Assembly (NCBI RefSeq): GCF_019711415.1
Contig: NZ_JAIGNJ010000003.1
Location: forward strand, 124,001 to 188,000
Length of the DNA stretch: 64,000 nucleotides
Direction: 5' to 3'
Source: Qipengyuania vesicularis
Lineage (GTDB): Bacteria; Pseudomonadota; Alphaproteobacteria; Sphingomonadales; Sphingomonadaceae
The position numbers and the translations under genes were made by a program. The notes under the pieces are model-generated. The model did not search any database. It worked only from the letters and a program-made list of their open reading frames with translations, and had not been told where the DNA came from. Position 1 is the stretch's first letter; each line of letters starts with the position of its first letter. Below, one piece after another: positions 54,871-62,837 of the stretch.

Positions 54871-56034
54871 TCAGTCGCCGTAGACGATGCGCACCTTGTG
54901 GGCAGCATCCCGGGCCTTGCGGCGGGCCTCCTCGGTATCACCCGCGGTGGCCAGCGCCACGCCCATGCGGCGATAGGGGCGGCTGGTGGGTTTGGCGAAG
55001 ATACGAAGGTCCGTGCCGGTTTCGGATAGCGCTTCGGCGAGGCCGTCGTAGCCAAGTTGCGCACTATCCCGCTCGGCGAGGATCACGGCGCTGGCGGAGG
55101 GGCGGGCGCGCAGTTCGGCAGGCACTGGCAAACCGAGTACGGCGCGGGCATGCAAGTCGAACTCGGTGAGGTTCTGGCTCACCAACGTCACCATGCCGGT
55201 GTCGTGCGGTCGCGGGCTGAGTTCGGAGAAAATCACCTCTTCACCCTTCACGAAGAACTCGACACCGAACAGGCCATGGCCGCCGAGATCGTCGACCACC
55301 TTGCGCGCCATGTCCTGCGCACTGGTAATGGCCTCATCGCTCATTGGCGTGGGTTGCCAGCTTTCCTGGTAATCGCCGCGTTCCTGCCGGTGGCCGATCG
55401 GCGGGCAGAACGTGACCCCGCCCTTGTGGCGCACTGTCAGCAGGGTGATCTCGTAATCGAAATCGACGAACTGTTCGACGATCACGCGCTGCCTGTCGCC
55501 GCGCATGTTCGCGCATGCATAATCCCACGCTTCCTCGAGCGCACCTTCCTCGCGGACGGTGCTCTGGCCTTTGCCGCTGGACGACATGACCGGCTTGATC
55601 ACGCATGGGAAACCCGTGTGCTCGGCTGCCGCGCGCACTTCGTCGAAGTTCTTGGCGTAGCGGTATTTCGAGGTCTTGAGGCCCAGTTCGTTCGCGGCAA
55701 GATCGCGGATCGCGTCGCGGTTCATGGTCAGCTGCGCGGCGCGTGCAGAGGGAACGACCGTAAAACCCTCTTCTTCCAGTTCTGCGAGTACGGACGTCCT
55801 GATCGCCTCGATCTCCGGGACGATATAGTCGGGCCGATGCTTCTCCGCAGCCGCTCGCAGCATGTCCCCATCGAGCATGGAGAAGACTTCACGGCTATCC
55901 GCCACCTGCATGGCAGGCGCATCGTCATAGGCATCGCAGGCCACGACATAGGCGCCCAACCTCTTGGCCGAGATCACGAACTCGCGGCCGAGTTCGCCCG
56001 ATCCGAGAAGGAGGATTTTGGCCGTGTGGCTCAT
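54871..56034 (-). CDS. purT: Formate-dependent phosphoribosylglycinamide formyltransferase
   Basis: Folate-independent third step of purine synthesis: formate + ATP + GAR to formyl-GAR. 387 aa ATP-grasp. N-domain [43 protein letters not shown]-grasp with [60 protein letters not shown], and the metal site region [16 protein letters not shown]. Formate would come from PurU. Upstream of lysC on the same strand direction (9-nt gap from lysC stop), so coupled transcription is possible. Confidence 0.96.
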   Translation of the reverse strand: MSHTAKILLLGSGELGREFVISAKRLGAYVVACDAYDDAPAMQVADSREVFSMLDGDMLRAAAEKHRPDYIVPEIEAIRTSVLAELEEEGFTVVPSARAAQLTMNRDAIRDLAANELGLKTSKYRYAKNFDEVRAAAEHTGFPCVIKPVMSSSGKGQSTVREEGALEEAWDYACANMRGDRQRVIVEQFVDFDYEITLLTVRHKGGVTFCPPIGHRQERGDYQESWQPTPMSDEAITSAQDMARKVVDDLGGHGLFGVEFFVKGEEVIFSELSPRPHDTGMVTLVSQNLTEFDLHARAVLGLPVPAELRARPSASAVILAERDSAQLGYDGLAEALSETGTDLRIFAKPTSRPYRRMGVALATAGDTEEARRKARDAAHKVRIVYGD

Positions 56035-56043
56035 CGCCGATCC

Positions 56044-57324
56044 CTAGGCCGCCTCATCCGCCGCATCGAGGCCGTAAGCAGTGTGCAGCACGCGGACGGC
56101 AAGCTCTGTCTCGTCCTCGTCGATCAGCACGCTGACCTTGATCTCTGAGGTCGTGATCGCCTGGATGTTGATGCCGCGATCGGCGAGCGCCTGGAACATG
56201 GTGCTGGCGACACCCGCATGGCTCTTCATGCCTACGCCCACGACACTGATCTTGGCGATCTGGCTGTCGGTGATCAGGCGGTTGTAGCCGATCTCGTCAC
56301 GCTTGTCCTCGAGCAGCGCCTGGGCGCGCGCGAGGTCTGCTTGCGGGACGGTGAAGGTCACGTCGGTCTCACCCTTGTCGCGGCCGACATTCTGGATGAT
56401 CATGTCGACATTGATCCCCGCCTTGGCGAGCGGATCGAAGATATGCGCCACTGCGCCCGGCTTGTCGGGCACGCGGGTGAGGATGACTTTGGCCTCGTTC
56501 TTGTCATGCGCGATACCGGTTACGTGCTGGCGTTCCACTTCGCCCTTCTCCACCAATTCGATCATTTCTTCTTCCGACACGATCATCGTGCCCGGAAGCT
56601 CATCTGCGGGGACGGCGTCGTCGCCCACGAAGCTGGAGAGGACCTGCACGCGCACGCCCTCTTTCATCGCGAGGCCCACGCTGCGGGTCTGCAGCACCTT
56701 GGCCCCCACGCTCGCCAGCTCGAGCATTTCCTCGTAGGTAACCGCCTTCAGCTTGCGCGCCTTGGCGACGATCCGCGGGTCGGTGGTGTAGACGCCGTCG
56801 ACATCGGTGTAGATGTCGCAGCGGTCCGCTTTCACAGCCGCAGCAACTGCAACGGCCGAGGTGTCTGAACCGCCCCGCCCAAGTGTCGTGATGCGGCCAT
56901 CGTCCGACAGGCCCTGAAAGCCGGGGATGACTGCGATCTCGCCCGCTTCCATCGAGGCCACCAGGTCATCGGCGTCTATGCCTTCGATGCGCGCCTTGGC
57001 ATGTGCCTCGATCGTGCGGACAGGGAGCTGCCAGCCGAGCCAGCTGCGCGCCTTGCAGCCCAGAGATTGCAGCGTGAGGGCGAGAAGGCCCGAAGTGACC
57101 TGTTCACCGCTCGCCACCACCACGTCGTATTCCGCCGGGTCGTAAAGCGCGTTGGCTTCGCGGCAGAAATTGACCAGCCGGTCGGTCTCGCCCGCCATGG
57201 CGCTGACGACCACTGCAACTTCATTGCCACCGGCAGCCTGCTTGCGCACGATGTTGGCGACGCGGCGAATGCGTTCGGTCCCCGCCATGGAGGTGCCGCC
57301 GAATTTCATCACGATACGGGCCAA
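56044..57324 (-). CDS. lysC: Aspartate kinase
   Basis: First step of the aspartate pathway to Lys, Met and Thr. 426 aa, monofunctional. KFGGTSMAGTERIRRVANIV at the start is the signature, followed by LVNFCREANAL, GRGGSDTSAVAVAAAVKADRCDIYTDVDGVYTTDPRIV, then two ACT domains (about 280-345, 360-420) with VTGIAHDKNEAKVILTRVPDKPG and SVVGVGMKSHAGVASTMFQALADRGINIQAITTSEIKVSVLID, the allosteric part. Start is TTG (CAA 57322-57324) with GGAG 9 nt upstream; an ATG five codons later (57309) is also possible. Divergent from ubiG. Confidence 0.95.
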   Translation of the reverse strand: MARIVMKFGGTSMAGTERIRRVANIVRKQAAGGNEVAVVVSAMAGETDRLVNFCREANALYDPAEYDVVVASGEQVTSGLLALTLQSLGCKARSWLGWQLPVRTIEAHAKARIEGIDADDLVASMEAGEIAVIPGFQGLSDDGRITTLGRGGSDTSAVAVAAAVKADRCDIYTDVDGVYTTDPRIVAKARKLKAVTYEEMLELASVGAKVLQTRSVGLAMKEGVRVQVLSSFVGDDAVPADELPGTMIVSEEEMIELVEKGEVERQHVTGIAHDKNEAKVILTRVPDKPGAVAHIFDPLAKAGINVDMIIQNVGRDKGETDVTFTVPQADLARAQALLEDKRDEIGYNRLITDSQIAKISVVGVGMKSHAGVASTMFQALADRGINIQAITTSEIKVSVLIDEDETELAVRVLHTAYGLDAADEAA

Positions 57325-57377
57325 GCGAGGAATTCTCCGTGCTGGAATGGTTGCCCTGAGGCTGCTAGCCACGCGGC

Positions 57378-58136
57378 ATGAGCGATGCAACCACGAGCCA
57401 TGCAAGCAATACTTCGGCAGGCCAAACGATCCGGCCCGATGAGGCTGCGCATTTCGGCAAGCTTGCGAAGGATTGGTGGGACCCGAAGGGTTCCTCTGCA
57501 ATGCTCCACAAGCTCAACCCGGTGCGGCTCGGTTTCCTGCGCGACGCGATCGACTTGCACTGGGCGGGCGATGTGCGTGACACGAGGCCGCTGGCCGGCA
57601 GGAGCGCGCTCGACGTGGGCTGCGGCGCGGGCCTTTTGTGCGAACCGCTGGCGCGGCTTGGCGCAGATGTGACCGGCGTCGATGCCGCACCCGAGAACAC
57701 TGCAGCTGCCGCCATCCATGCCGAGCGGGCGGGCCTCGACATCCGCTACATGGCGGGCGAACTGGCCAGCCATGACATCGGTACATTCGACCTCGTCACG
57801 GCGATGGAGGTGATCGAGCACGTTGCCGACAAGCAGGCCTTCGCGAACGAACTGGCGGCGAGGCTCGCACCTGGCGGGCTGATGGTCCTCTCCACTCCCA
57901 ACCGCACCGCCCGCTCGCGCGCCCTCATGATCGGGGCGGCCGAAGGCTTTGGCCTGATCCCCAAGGGCACCCATCACTGGGACGATTTCATTACACCCGA
58001 GGAACTGTCCGACATCCTCGCCGTCGCGGGTCTCGACATGGGTGAGCCACGCGGCATCGCCTTCTCGCCAATGAAGGGCCTGCACCTCTCGGACGACCTC
58101 TCGCTGAACTACATCGTCACCGCCCGAGCGCGCTGA
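57378..58136 (+). CDS. ubiG: Bifunctional ubiquinone O-methyltransferase UbiG
   Basis: SAM-dependent methyltransferase for both O-methylations in ubiquinone synthesis. 252 aa. HFGKLAKDWWDPKGSSAMLHKLNPVRLGFL is characteristic of UbiG, followed by SAM motif I LDVGCGAGLLCEPLARLGADVTGVD and MEVIEHVADKQAF, then MVLSTPNRT, and the C-terminal DDFITPEEL motif. Membrane association is peripheral. The last 20 nt overlap the convergent GDPD gene. Divergent from lysC with 53 bp between starts. Confidence 0.96.
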   Translation: MSDATTSHASNTSAGQTIRPDEAAHFGKLAKDWWDPKGSSAMLHKLNPVRLGFLRDAIDLHWAGDVRDTRPLAGRSALDVGCGAGLLCEPLARLGADVTGVDAAPENTAAAAIHAERAGLDIRYMAGELASHDIGTFDLVTAMEVIEHVADKQAFANELAARLAPGGLMVLSTPNRTARSRALMIGAAEGFGLIPKGTHHWDDFITPEELSDILAVAGLDMGEPRGIAFSPMKGLHLSDDLSLNYIVTARAR

Positions 58137-59142
58137 GCACCACGGCGGGATCGTCGGTAAATAGCCCGTCGATCCCCGCAGCCGAAGCCAGCAAGACAAG
58201 CGCAGGCAGGTTTCCCGCCGTGCCCTCTCCTCCGTCCTTGCGGAAGGGCGCGGGGAGGAAGGCGTTTTCCTTGCGCAGCGTCCATGCATGGACCTGGAGA
58301 CCTGCCTCATGCGCCGCCTCGATCACGCCGGTGGAGCTCCCGTCGGGTGCCAGCAACATGCGCATGTCCGCCCCGATCGCATCGGCATAGCCTGCTACCT
58401 CGGCAAGGCCGCTCGGCGAGACCATGTCTTCATAACGCAACGCAGGTTCATCCGCCGGACCCGCGCCGGGCTTGACGAGCAGGACCAGTGGCACATCGAC
58501 CAGCCGGTCGAGGCGCCGTAGCGGAGCGACTTCGAAGCTCTGGATGAACACCGCGTCATCGACATCGTCGAGATCCGCCTCGCGGAGTGCCGTCACCAGC
58601 AGGTCGACACTGTCGATTCCCGCCTCCTGTAGCAGGAAATGGGGGTGCTTGAGCTCGGGATAGAGGCCGATGGTGCGGCCCGTCTCGGCCTCCTTCGCAC
58701 GCACGAGCTGCACGATTTCGGCAAAGGTCGGGACGCCATAGAGTCCGTCGAAGCGCGCATTGGCGCGGCGCAATCCGGGCAGGCGCTCCTTGGCTCGCAG
58801 CGTGCGCAGTTCGGCGAGCGTGAAATCCTCTGCAAACCAGCCGCTCACCAGTTGGCCGTCGATTGTCTTGGACCGCTGGCGATCCGCAAACTCCTCGCGG
58901 CTTGCCACATCGGTCGTGTCCGAAAGCTCGTTCTCGTGCCGTGCGACTAGCACGAGGTCCTTGGTCACCACGAGATCGGGTTCGATATAATCCGCGCCCT
59001 GGTCGATCGCGAGTTCATAGGCGGCCAAAGTATGCTCGGGCCGCTCACCGCTTGCGCCGCGATGGGCGATAACCAGCGGGTCCTGCGCTGCCACAGGCAG
59101 TCCAAGAACCAGCGCGATGATCGCGACCAATCGCTTCAGCAT
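58117..59142 (-). CDS. Glycerophosphodiester phosphodiesterase (periplasmic GlpQ-like)
   Basis: 341 aa. Signal peptide about 1-20 (ending PVAAQ). GDPD signature IAHRGASGERPEHTLAAYELAIDQGADYIEPDLVVTKDLVLVARHENEL: the catalytic His-Arg, Glu, Asp and His are present. Further conserved: GLYPELKHPHFLLQEAG and the C-terminal VHAWTLRKENAF. It hydrolyses glycerophosphodiesters to glycerol-3-phosphate in the periplasm. The start at CAT 59140-59142 overlaps the stop of the ArsC-like gene by 7 nt. Confidence 0.93.
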   Translation of the reverse strand: MLKRLVAIIALVLGLPVAAQDPLVIAHRGASGERPEHTLAAYELAIDQGADYIEPDLVVTKDLVLVARHENELSDTTDVASREEFADRQRSKTIDGQLVSGWFAEDFTLAELRTLRAKERLPGLRRANARFDGLYGVPTFAEIVQLVRAKEAETGRTIGLYPELKHPHFLLQEAGIDSVDLLVTALREADLDDVDDAVFIQSFEVAPLRRLDRLVDVPLVLLVKPGAGPADEPALRYEDMVSPSGLAEVAGYADAIGADMRMLLAPDGSSTGVIEAAHEAGLQVHAWTLRKENAFLPAPFRKDGGEGTAGNLPALVLLASAAGIDGLFTDDPAVVLSALGR

Positions 59143-59483
59143 AGCACTAGGTCCCATTCGCTTTCCGAGAAGCCGACCAGCACCCCGCCCGGATGCTCGA
59201 CCACCGGGCGTTTGATCATGCTTGGATGTTGCAGCATCAAGTCAATCGCTTTTGCGCGGTCGATATCCGTCTTGTCGGCATCGGATAGCTTGCGGAAAGT
59301 CGTGCCGCGCTTGTTGAGCAGCACTTCCCACCCCACCGCATCGGCCCATGCCGCAAGCTTGCCCGCGTCGGCCCCTTCCTTCTTGTAGTCGTGGAAGCCG
59401 TAGTCGATGCCGTTCGTATCAAGCCACTTGCGCGCCTTCTTGACGGTATCGCAGTTCGGAATGCCGTAGAGGTGAATGGTCAC
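59136..59483 (-). CDS. ArsC/Spx-family protein (YffB-like)
   Basis: 115 aa thioredoxin-like fold. PNCDTVKKARKWLDTNGIDYGFHDYKKEG holds the single N-terminal Cys (CDT, CxxT type), then LLNKRGTTFRKL and HPSMIKRPVVEHPGGVLVGF, which match YffB of E. coli and related ArsC-like proteins more than true arsenate reductases. No ars genes are near. It is just upstream of the GDPD gene, which it overlaps by 7 nt. Confidence 0.88.
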   Translation of the reverse strand: MTIHLYGIPNCDTVKKARKWLDTNGIDYGFHDYKKEGADAGKLAAWADAVGWEVLLNKRGTTFRKLSDADKTDIDRAKAIDLMLQHPSMIKRPVVEHPGGVLVGFSESEWDLVLC

Positions 59484-59601
59484 TGGATCGTCCTACAGGA
59501 TGGAACAGATGGAACACGGTCCAGGCGAGAAAAGGCCCCACCCGCATAAACCGCACATTTTCGCCTGTTTCCAGCCGATCCTGCGCGATGTCGGAGCCTG
59601 C

Positions 59602-60084
59602 CTAACGCGGGTGCGGCGCGTAGGAAAGATGCGCATCGGCAATAGCCACGGCAAGCGCATCGGCCGCATCGGCTCCGGCGATCTTGGCGCCAGGTAGCAG
59701 CACCTTGAGCATTGCCTGTACCTGCGCCTTGTCTGCCCCGCCCGTACCGACCACGGCCTTCTTGACCAGCCGCGCGGCGTGTTCGTTGACCGGCAGCCCC
59801 TGCGCGCCGCACGCCGCCAGCACGCAGCCGCGCGCCTGCGCCAGCTTCAGCGTCGATTGCGGGTTCTTGTTGACGAAGACTTCTTCCGCCGCGGCGCGGT
59901 CGGGGCGGTGGATGGCGATGACCTCGGCGAGTGCGCTTTGGAGCGATGCCAGTCGCTCGGCCATCGGCGCCTTGGCATCGGTTGGCACCTGGCCATTGGC
60001 GATATGCGCAATGCGCGAGCCCTCGGCCCGGATCACGCCCCAGCCGGTACAGCTAAGCGAGGGATCGAGGCCGAGGATGATCAC
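59602..60084 (-). CDS. ruvC: Crossover junction endodeoxyribonuclease RuvC
   Basis: Resolves Holliday junctions with RuvAB. 160 aa. The acidic active site begins with D7 in [16 protein letters not shown], then the Glu in [22 protein letters not shown] near residue 67, and the C-terminal Asp pair in [16 protein letters not shown] near 140. 7 nt downstream of yebC, a common pairing. The usual ruvA and ruvB do not follow; an ArsC-like gene lies 118 bp downstream. Confidence 0.95.
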   Translation of the reverse strand: MIILGLDPSLSCTGWGVIRAEGSRIAHIANGQVPTDAKAPMAERLASLQSALAEVIAIHRPDRAAAEEVFVNKNPQSTLKLAQARGCVLAACGAQGLPVNEHAARLVKKAVVGTGGADKAQVQAMLKVLLPGAKIAGADAADALAVAIADAHLSYAPHPR

Positions 60085-60091
60085 GGATGGA

Positions 60092-60835
60092 TCAGCCGAC
60101 CTTCTCCATCACCTCGTCGGAGATTTCGTAATTGCCCCAGACGGTCTGGACGTCGTCATCGTCTTCCAGCGCGTCGATCAGCTTGATCAGCGTGCCCGCG
60201 CCCTTCTCGTCCATTTCGACGGTGATGTTCGGCTTCCACGCAAGCTTCACGTTCTCTGCTTCTCCGAGCGCTTTTTCGAGATCGCCCGCGACCTGGTGGA
60301 GATCGTCCGCGGCCGTCCAGATAGTGTGACCGTCTTCCGAGCTTTCGACATCCTCTGCACCTGCTTCGATAGCGGCCTCGAGAACCTTTTCTTCGTCACC
60401 TACGCTGGCAGGGTATTCGATCAGGCCGAGACGTTCGAAGCCATGCTGGACGCTGCCTTCGGTGCCAAGGTTGCCGCCATTCTTGCTGAAGGCCGTGCGC
60501 ACTGCCGTTGCGGTGCGGTTGCGGTTGTCGGTCAGCGCTTCGACAATGATCGCGCTACCGCCCGGGCCATAGCCTTCGTAGCGGACTTCCTCGTAGTTTT
60601 CTGCATCGCCTGCCGAAGCCTTGTCGATCGCGCGCTGGATATTGTCCTTGGGCATCGACTGGCTCTTCGCCGCATTGACGGCAAGGCGCAGGCGCGGGTT
60701 CATGTCCGGATCGGGCATGCCCATCTTCGCCGCCACAGTGATTTCGCGGCTCAGCTTGGAGAAGAGGTTCGAACGCTTCTTATCCTGCGCACCCTTGCGG
60801 TGCATGATGTTCTTGAACTTGGAATGGCCTGCCAT
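60092..60835 (-). CDS. yebC: YebC/PmpR family transcriptional regulator
   Basis: 247 aa. The start [32 protein letters not shown] is the invariant N-terminus of the family, followed by [21 protein letters not shown] and [28 protein letters not shown]. The family is linked both to transcription control and to translation of proline stretches. Start CAT 60833-60835. Forms an operon with ruvC. Confidence 0.95.
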   Translation of the reverse strand: MAGHSKFKNIMHRKGAQDKKRSNLFSKLSREITVAAKMGMPDPDMNPRLRLAVNAAKSQSMPKDNIQRAIDKASAGDAENYEEVRYEGYGPGGSAIIVEALTDNRNRTATAVRTAFSKNGGNLGTEGSVQHGFERLGLIEYPASVGDEEKVLEAAIEAGAEDVESSEDGHTIWTAADDLHQVAGDLEKALGEAENVKLAWKPNITVEMDEKGAGTLIKLIDALEDDDDVQTVWGNYEISDEVMEKVG

Positions 60836-61113
60836 GGGTCTCGCTTCGCTTTGCCCGGACGATCGGGCGCAGATGAATGGAATCGAGCGCTCCCTTAGCC
60901 CTCCTCCCCCCTTGCCGACAACCCTCGTGCGCCCTGCAACATAAGTGAATCGCGGCATTCAATACCGGTTCATGGCACTTGGCGTAACACCCTGATCATT
61001 CGCCGGAAGAATGCCCAAGGGGAACGGGCGCGAGGCGACACTATGACAATTTCGTGTTACGGCGATTGCGCAACCGTGCGAGACCGGTGCCACGAAGCGA
61101 AAGGATGACTGCC

Positions 61114-61851
61114 ATGACTACCCGTACCAAGGGTTGGGGGCGCGCGCTCAAGCTGGCCTCCGTTCCGATGATCCTCGCGGGCCTTGCTGCCTGCGCCACG
61201 CCGTTCAAGGCCGATGTTTCGCGCTTCCAGACGCAGCTTCCCGCCCCCGAGGGCGAAAGCTTCTACGTGGTGGCCGACGATCCGTCGCTCGCCGGTGGTC
61301 TCGAATTTGCGCAATATGCCGACTTGGTAGAAGGCCAGATGGCGCGCCTCGGCTATGTCCAGGCGCCTTCGGCCGAAGATGCATCGCTGCTGGTGCGCTT
61401 CGATTATGGTGTCGACAACGGTCGTGAGCGCGTGCGCACCACGGGCTTCCATGATCCGTTCTATTCGCCCTGGTATGGCTATCGCGGTTTCCACCGCCAC
61501 TCGCCCTTCTACCGCCCGCGCTACTATCGCACGCGCGACGGACGCCTGATCCGCACGGGCTATGTCGGCAGCCGCTGGGGCTATGGCTTCTACGACCCAT
61601 GGTTCGGCGGCCCCGAAGTGCGCAGCTACACCGTCTACACCAGCGGCATCGACATGAAGATCGACCGTTCGGCAACCGGCGAGAGGCTGTTCGAAGGCAA
61701 GGCGCAGGCCCTGTCGACCTCGAACCGCCTGCAGTATCTCGTCCCGAACCTGGTCGAGGCCATGTTCACCGACTTCCCCGGAAATTCGGGCGAGACGGTG
61801 CGCATTTCGGTCAAGCCGGAAGAGGAAAACACCGTTCGCCGGATCGACTGA
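61114..61851 (+). CDS. DUF4136 domain lipoprotein
   Basis: 245 aa. The signal peptide ends with lipobox LAAC (Cys near 27). The DUF4136 domain is seen as SRFQTQLPAPEGESFYVV, FAQYADLVEGQMARLGYVQ, ASLLVRFDYGVD and, near the end, LFEGKAQALSTSNRLQYLVPNLVEAMFTDFPGNSGETVRIS. The middle has a Tyr/Phe/Arg-rich stretch (YSPWYGYRGFHRHSPFYRPRYYRTRDGR). Envelope lipoprotein of unknown role. ATG 61114 is preferred because AAGGA at 61101-61105 is 8 nt upstream. A strong terminator follows. Confidence 0.88.
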   Translation: MTTRTKGWGRALKLASVPMILAGLAACATPFKADVSRFQTQLPAPEGESFYVVADDPSLAGGLEFAQYADLVEGQMARLGYVQAPSAEDASLLVRFDYGVDNGRERVRTTGFHDPFYSPWYGYRGFHRHSPFYRPRYYRTRDGRLIRTGYVGSRWGYGFYDPWFGGPEVRSYTVYTSGIDMKIDRSATGERLFEGKAQALSTSNRLQYLVPNLVEAMFTDFPGNSGETVRISVKPEEENTVRRID

Positions 61852-61890
61852 CGCGAGCAAGACATCCCGTCTGGACGGGGACTACCGAGG

Positions 61891-61922
61891 AAGGGCGGCC
61901 ACGGATCGGGCCGCCCTTTTTT
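61891..61922 (+). terminator. Intrinsic terminator of the DUF4136 gene
   Basis: Stem 61891-61900 with 61909-61918 (10 bp, GC-rich), 8-nt loop and a run of six T. The best terminator in the window; it lies 39 nt after the stop and also faces the end of the YjhX-type gene. Confidence 0.92.
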
Positions 61923-61930
61923 GTGCGGTA

Positions 61931-62188
61931 TCAGCGATTGTCGAGCTGTGCCCGAACCGCTTCGAGGCCCTGCCTCGTGATGCGGTAGGGGTTGCCATTT
62001 ACACTCCGGATCAGCCGCCGCTTGCGCAACCGGTCGAAGACGGGAAGCGTGCAATCGGCGAGACGGAAGCCATCGCGGTTGAAGCAATCGACTTCGGTCA
62101 CCCGGCCGCCGGTGGTGCGGATGAACTCGATGCGTCCACCCTGCGCGAGCGCGTGCAGCACGCGCTGTTCGTATTTTGAGATATTCAA
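61931..62188 (-). CDS. yjhX: YjhX family protein (toxin-related)
   Basis: 85 aa, exactly the family length if translation starts at the TTG (CAA at 62186-62188). It then begins [23 protein letters not shown] and continues [58 protein letters not shown], closely matching E. coli YjhX through to the QLDNR end. A winged-helix-like fold is expected; YjhX is reported as a toxin neutralised by YjhQ. No acetyltransferase-like yjhQ is visible in the window. The open frame extends to 62269 but adds unrelated residues. Weak SD. Confidence 0.85.
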   Translation of the reverse strand: MNISKYEQRVLHALAQGGRIEFIRTTGGRVTEVDCFNRDGFRLADCTLPVFDRLRKRRLIRSVNGNPYRITRQGLEAVRAQLDNR

Positions 62189-62378
62189 TGTCAGATTTCC
62201 ATCTGCTGGACAGGTGTGCAGCTGCCGCGGGCATTGGCCCTGCAACGCGCACGTCAGCCCATCCCGCATGTCAGACGCGGGCCGGGCAGCTCAGCGGATG
62301 GCAATCTCTGGCATAAATCCTTCAGGTCGCGGATGCGATGGAGGCAATTAGGGGCCTGCGACCCCGCTGGTCAAGCGG

Positions 62379-62837
62379 TCACAGCTTCTCGTGGCCGCCG
62401 GTCGAACCGAAACCGCCTTCGCCGCGCTCGGTCGCATCGAGTTCCTCGACCTCGGTCCATTTCGCTTGCGTAACCGGCGCCAGCACCAGCTGTGCAACGC
62501 GATCACCGCGGGCGATGGGGAAATCGTCCGCCCCGTGATTGATGAGGATGATCTTCAATTCGCCGCGATAGTCGCTGTCGATCGTGCCTGGCGTATTGGG
62601 CACCGAGATGCCGTGCTTGAGCGCAAGGCCCGAGCGCGGGCGGACCTGGATCTCAAATCCTTGCGGAATGGCCATGGCGAGGCCCGTGGCGACGGCATGG
62701 CGCTGGCCGGGCTTCAGCGTAACGCTTTCTGCCGCCAGCACGTCCATCCCCGCAGCGCCATCGGTGGCATAAGCGGGAAGGTCGAGGCCGTGACCGTGCG
62801 GCAGGCGCTTGATCTCTACGCCCACGGGATCAGTCAC
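62379..62837 (-). CDS. dut: dUTP diphosphatase
   Basis: 152 aa trimeric dUTPase that converts dUTP to dUMP. The five motifs are in order: [10 protein letters not shown] (motif 1), [14 protein letters not shown] (2), [18 protein letters not shown] (3), [14 protein letters not shown] (4) and [16 protein letters not shown] (5). GTG start at 62835-62837 overlaps the coaBC stop by 8 nt (GTGACTGA), a tight coupling common to coaBC-dut. The open frame to 62921 only covers the coaBC end. Confidence 0.95.
   Translation of the reverse strand: MTDPVGVEIKRLPHGHGLDLPAYATDGAAGMDVLAAESVTLKPGQRHAVATGLAMAIPQGFEIQVRPRSGLALKHGISVPNTPGTIDSDYRGELKIILINHGADDFPIARGDRVAQLVLAPVTQAKWTEVEELDATERGEGGFGSTGGHEKL

Noticed and set aside
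59136..59483. Arsenate reductase for arsenic resistance
   Set aside because: It has the CxxT YffB/Spx-like form and no ars neighbours, so a resistance role is not supported.
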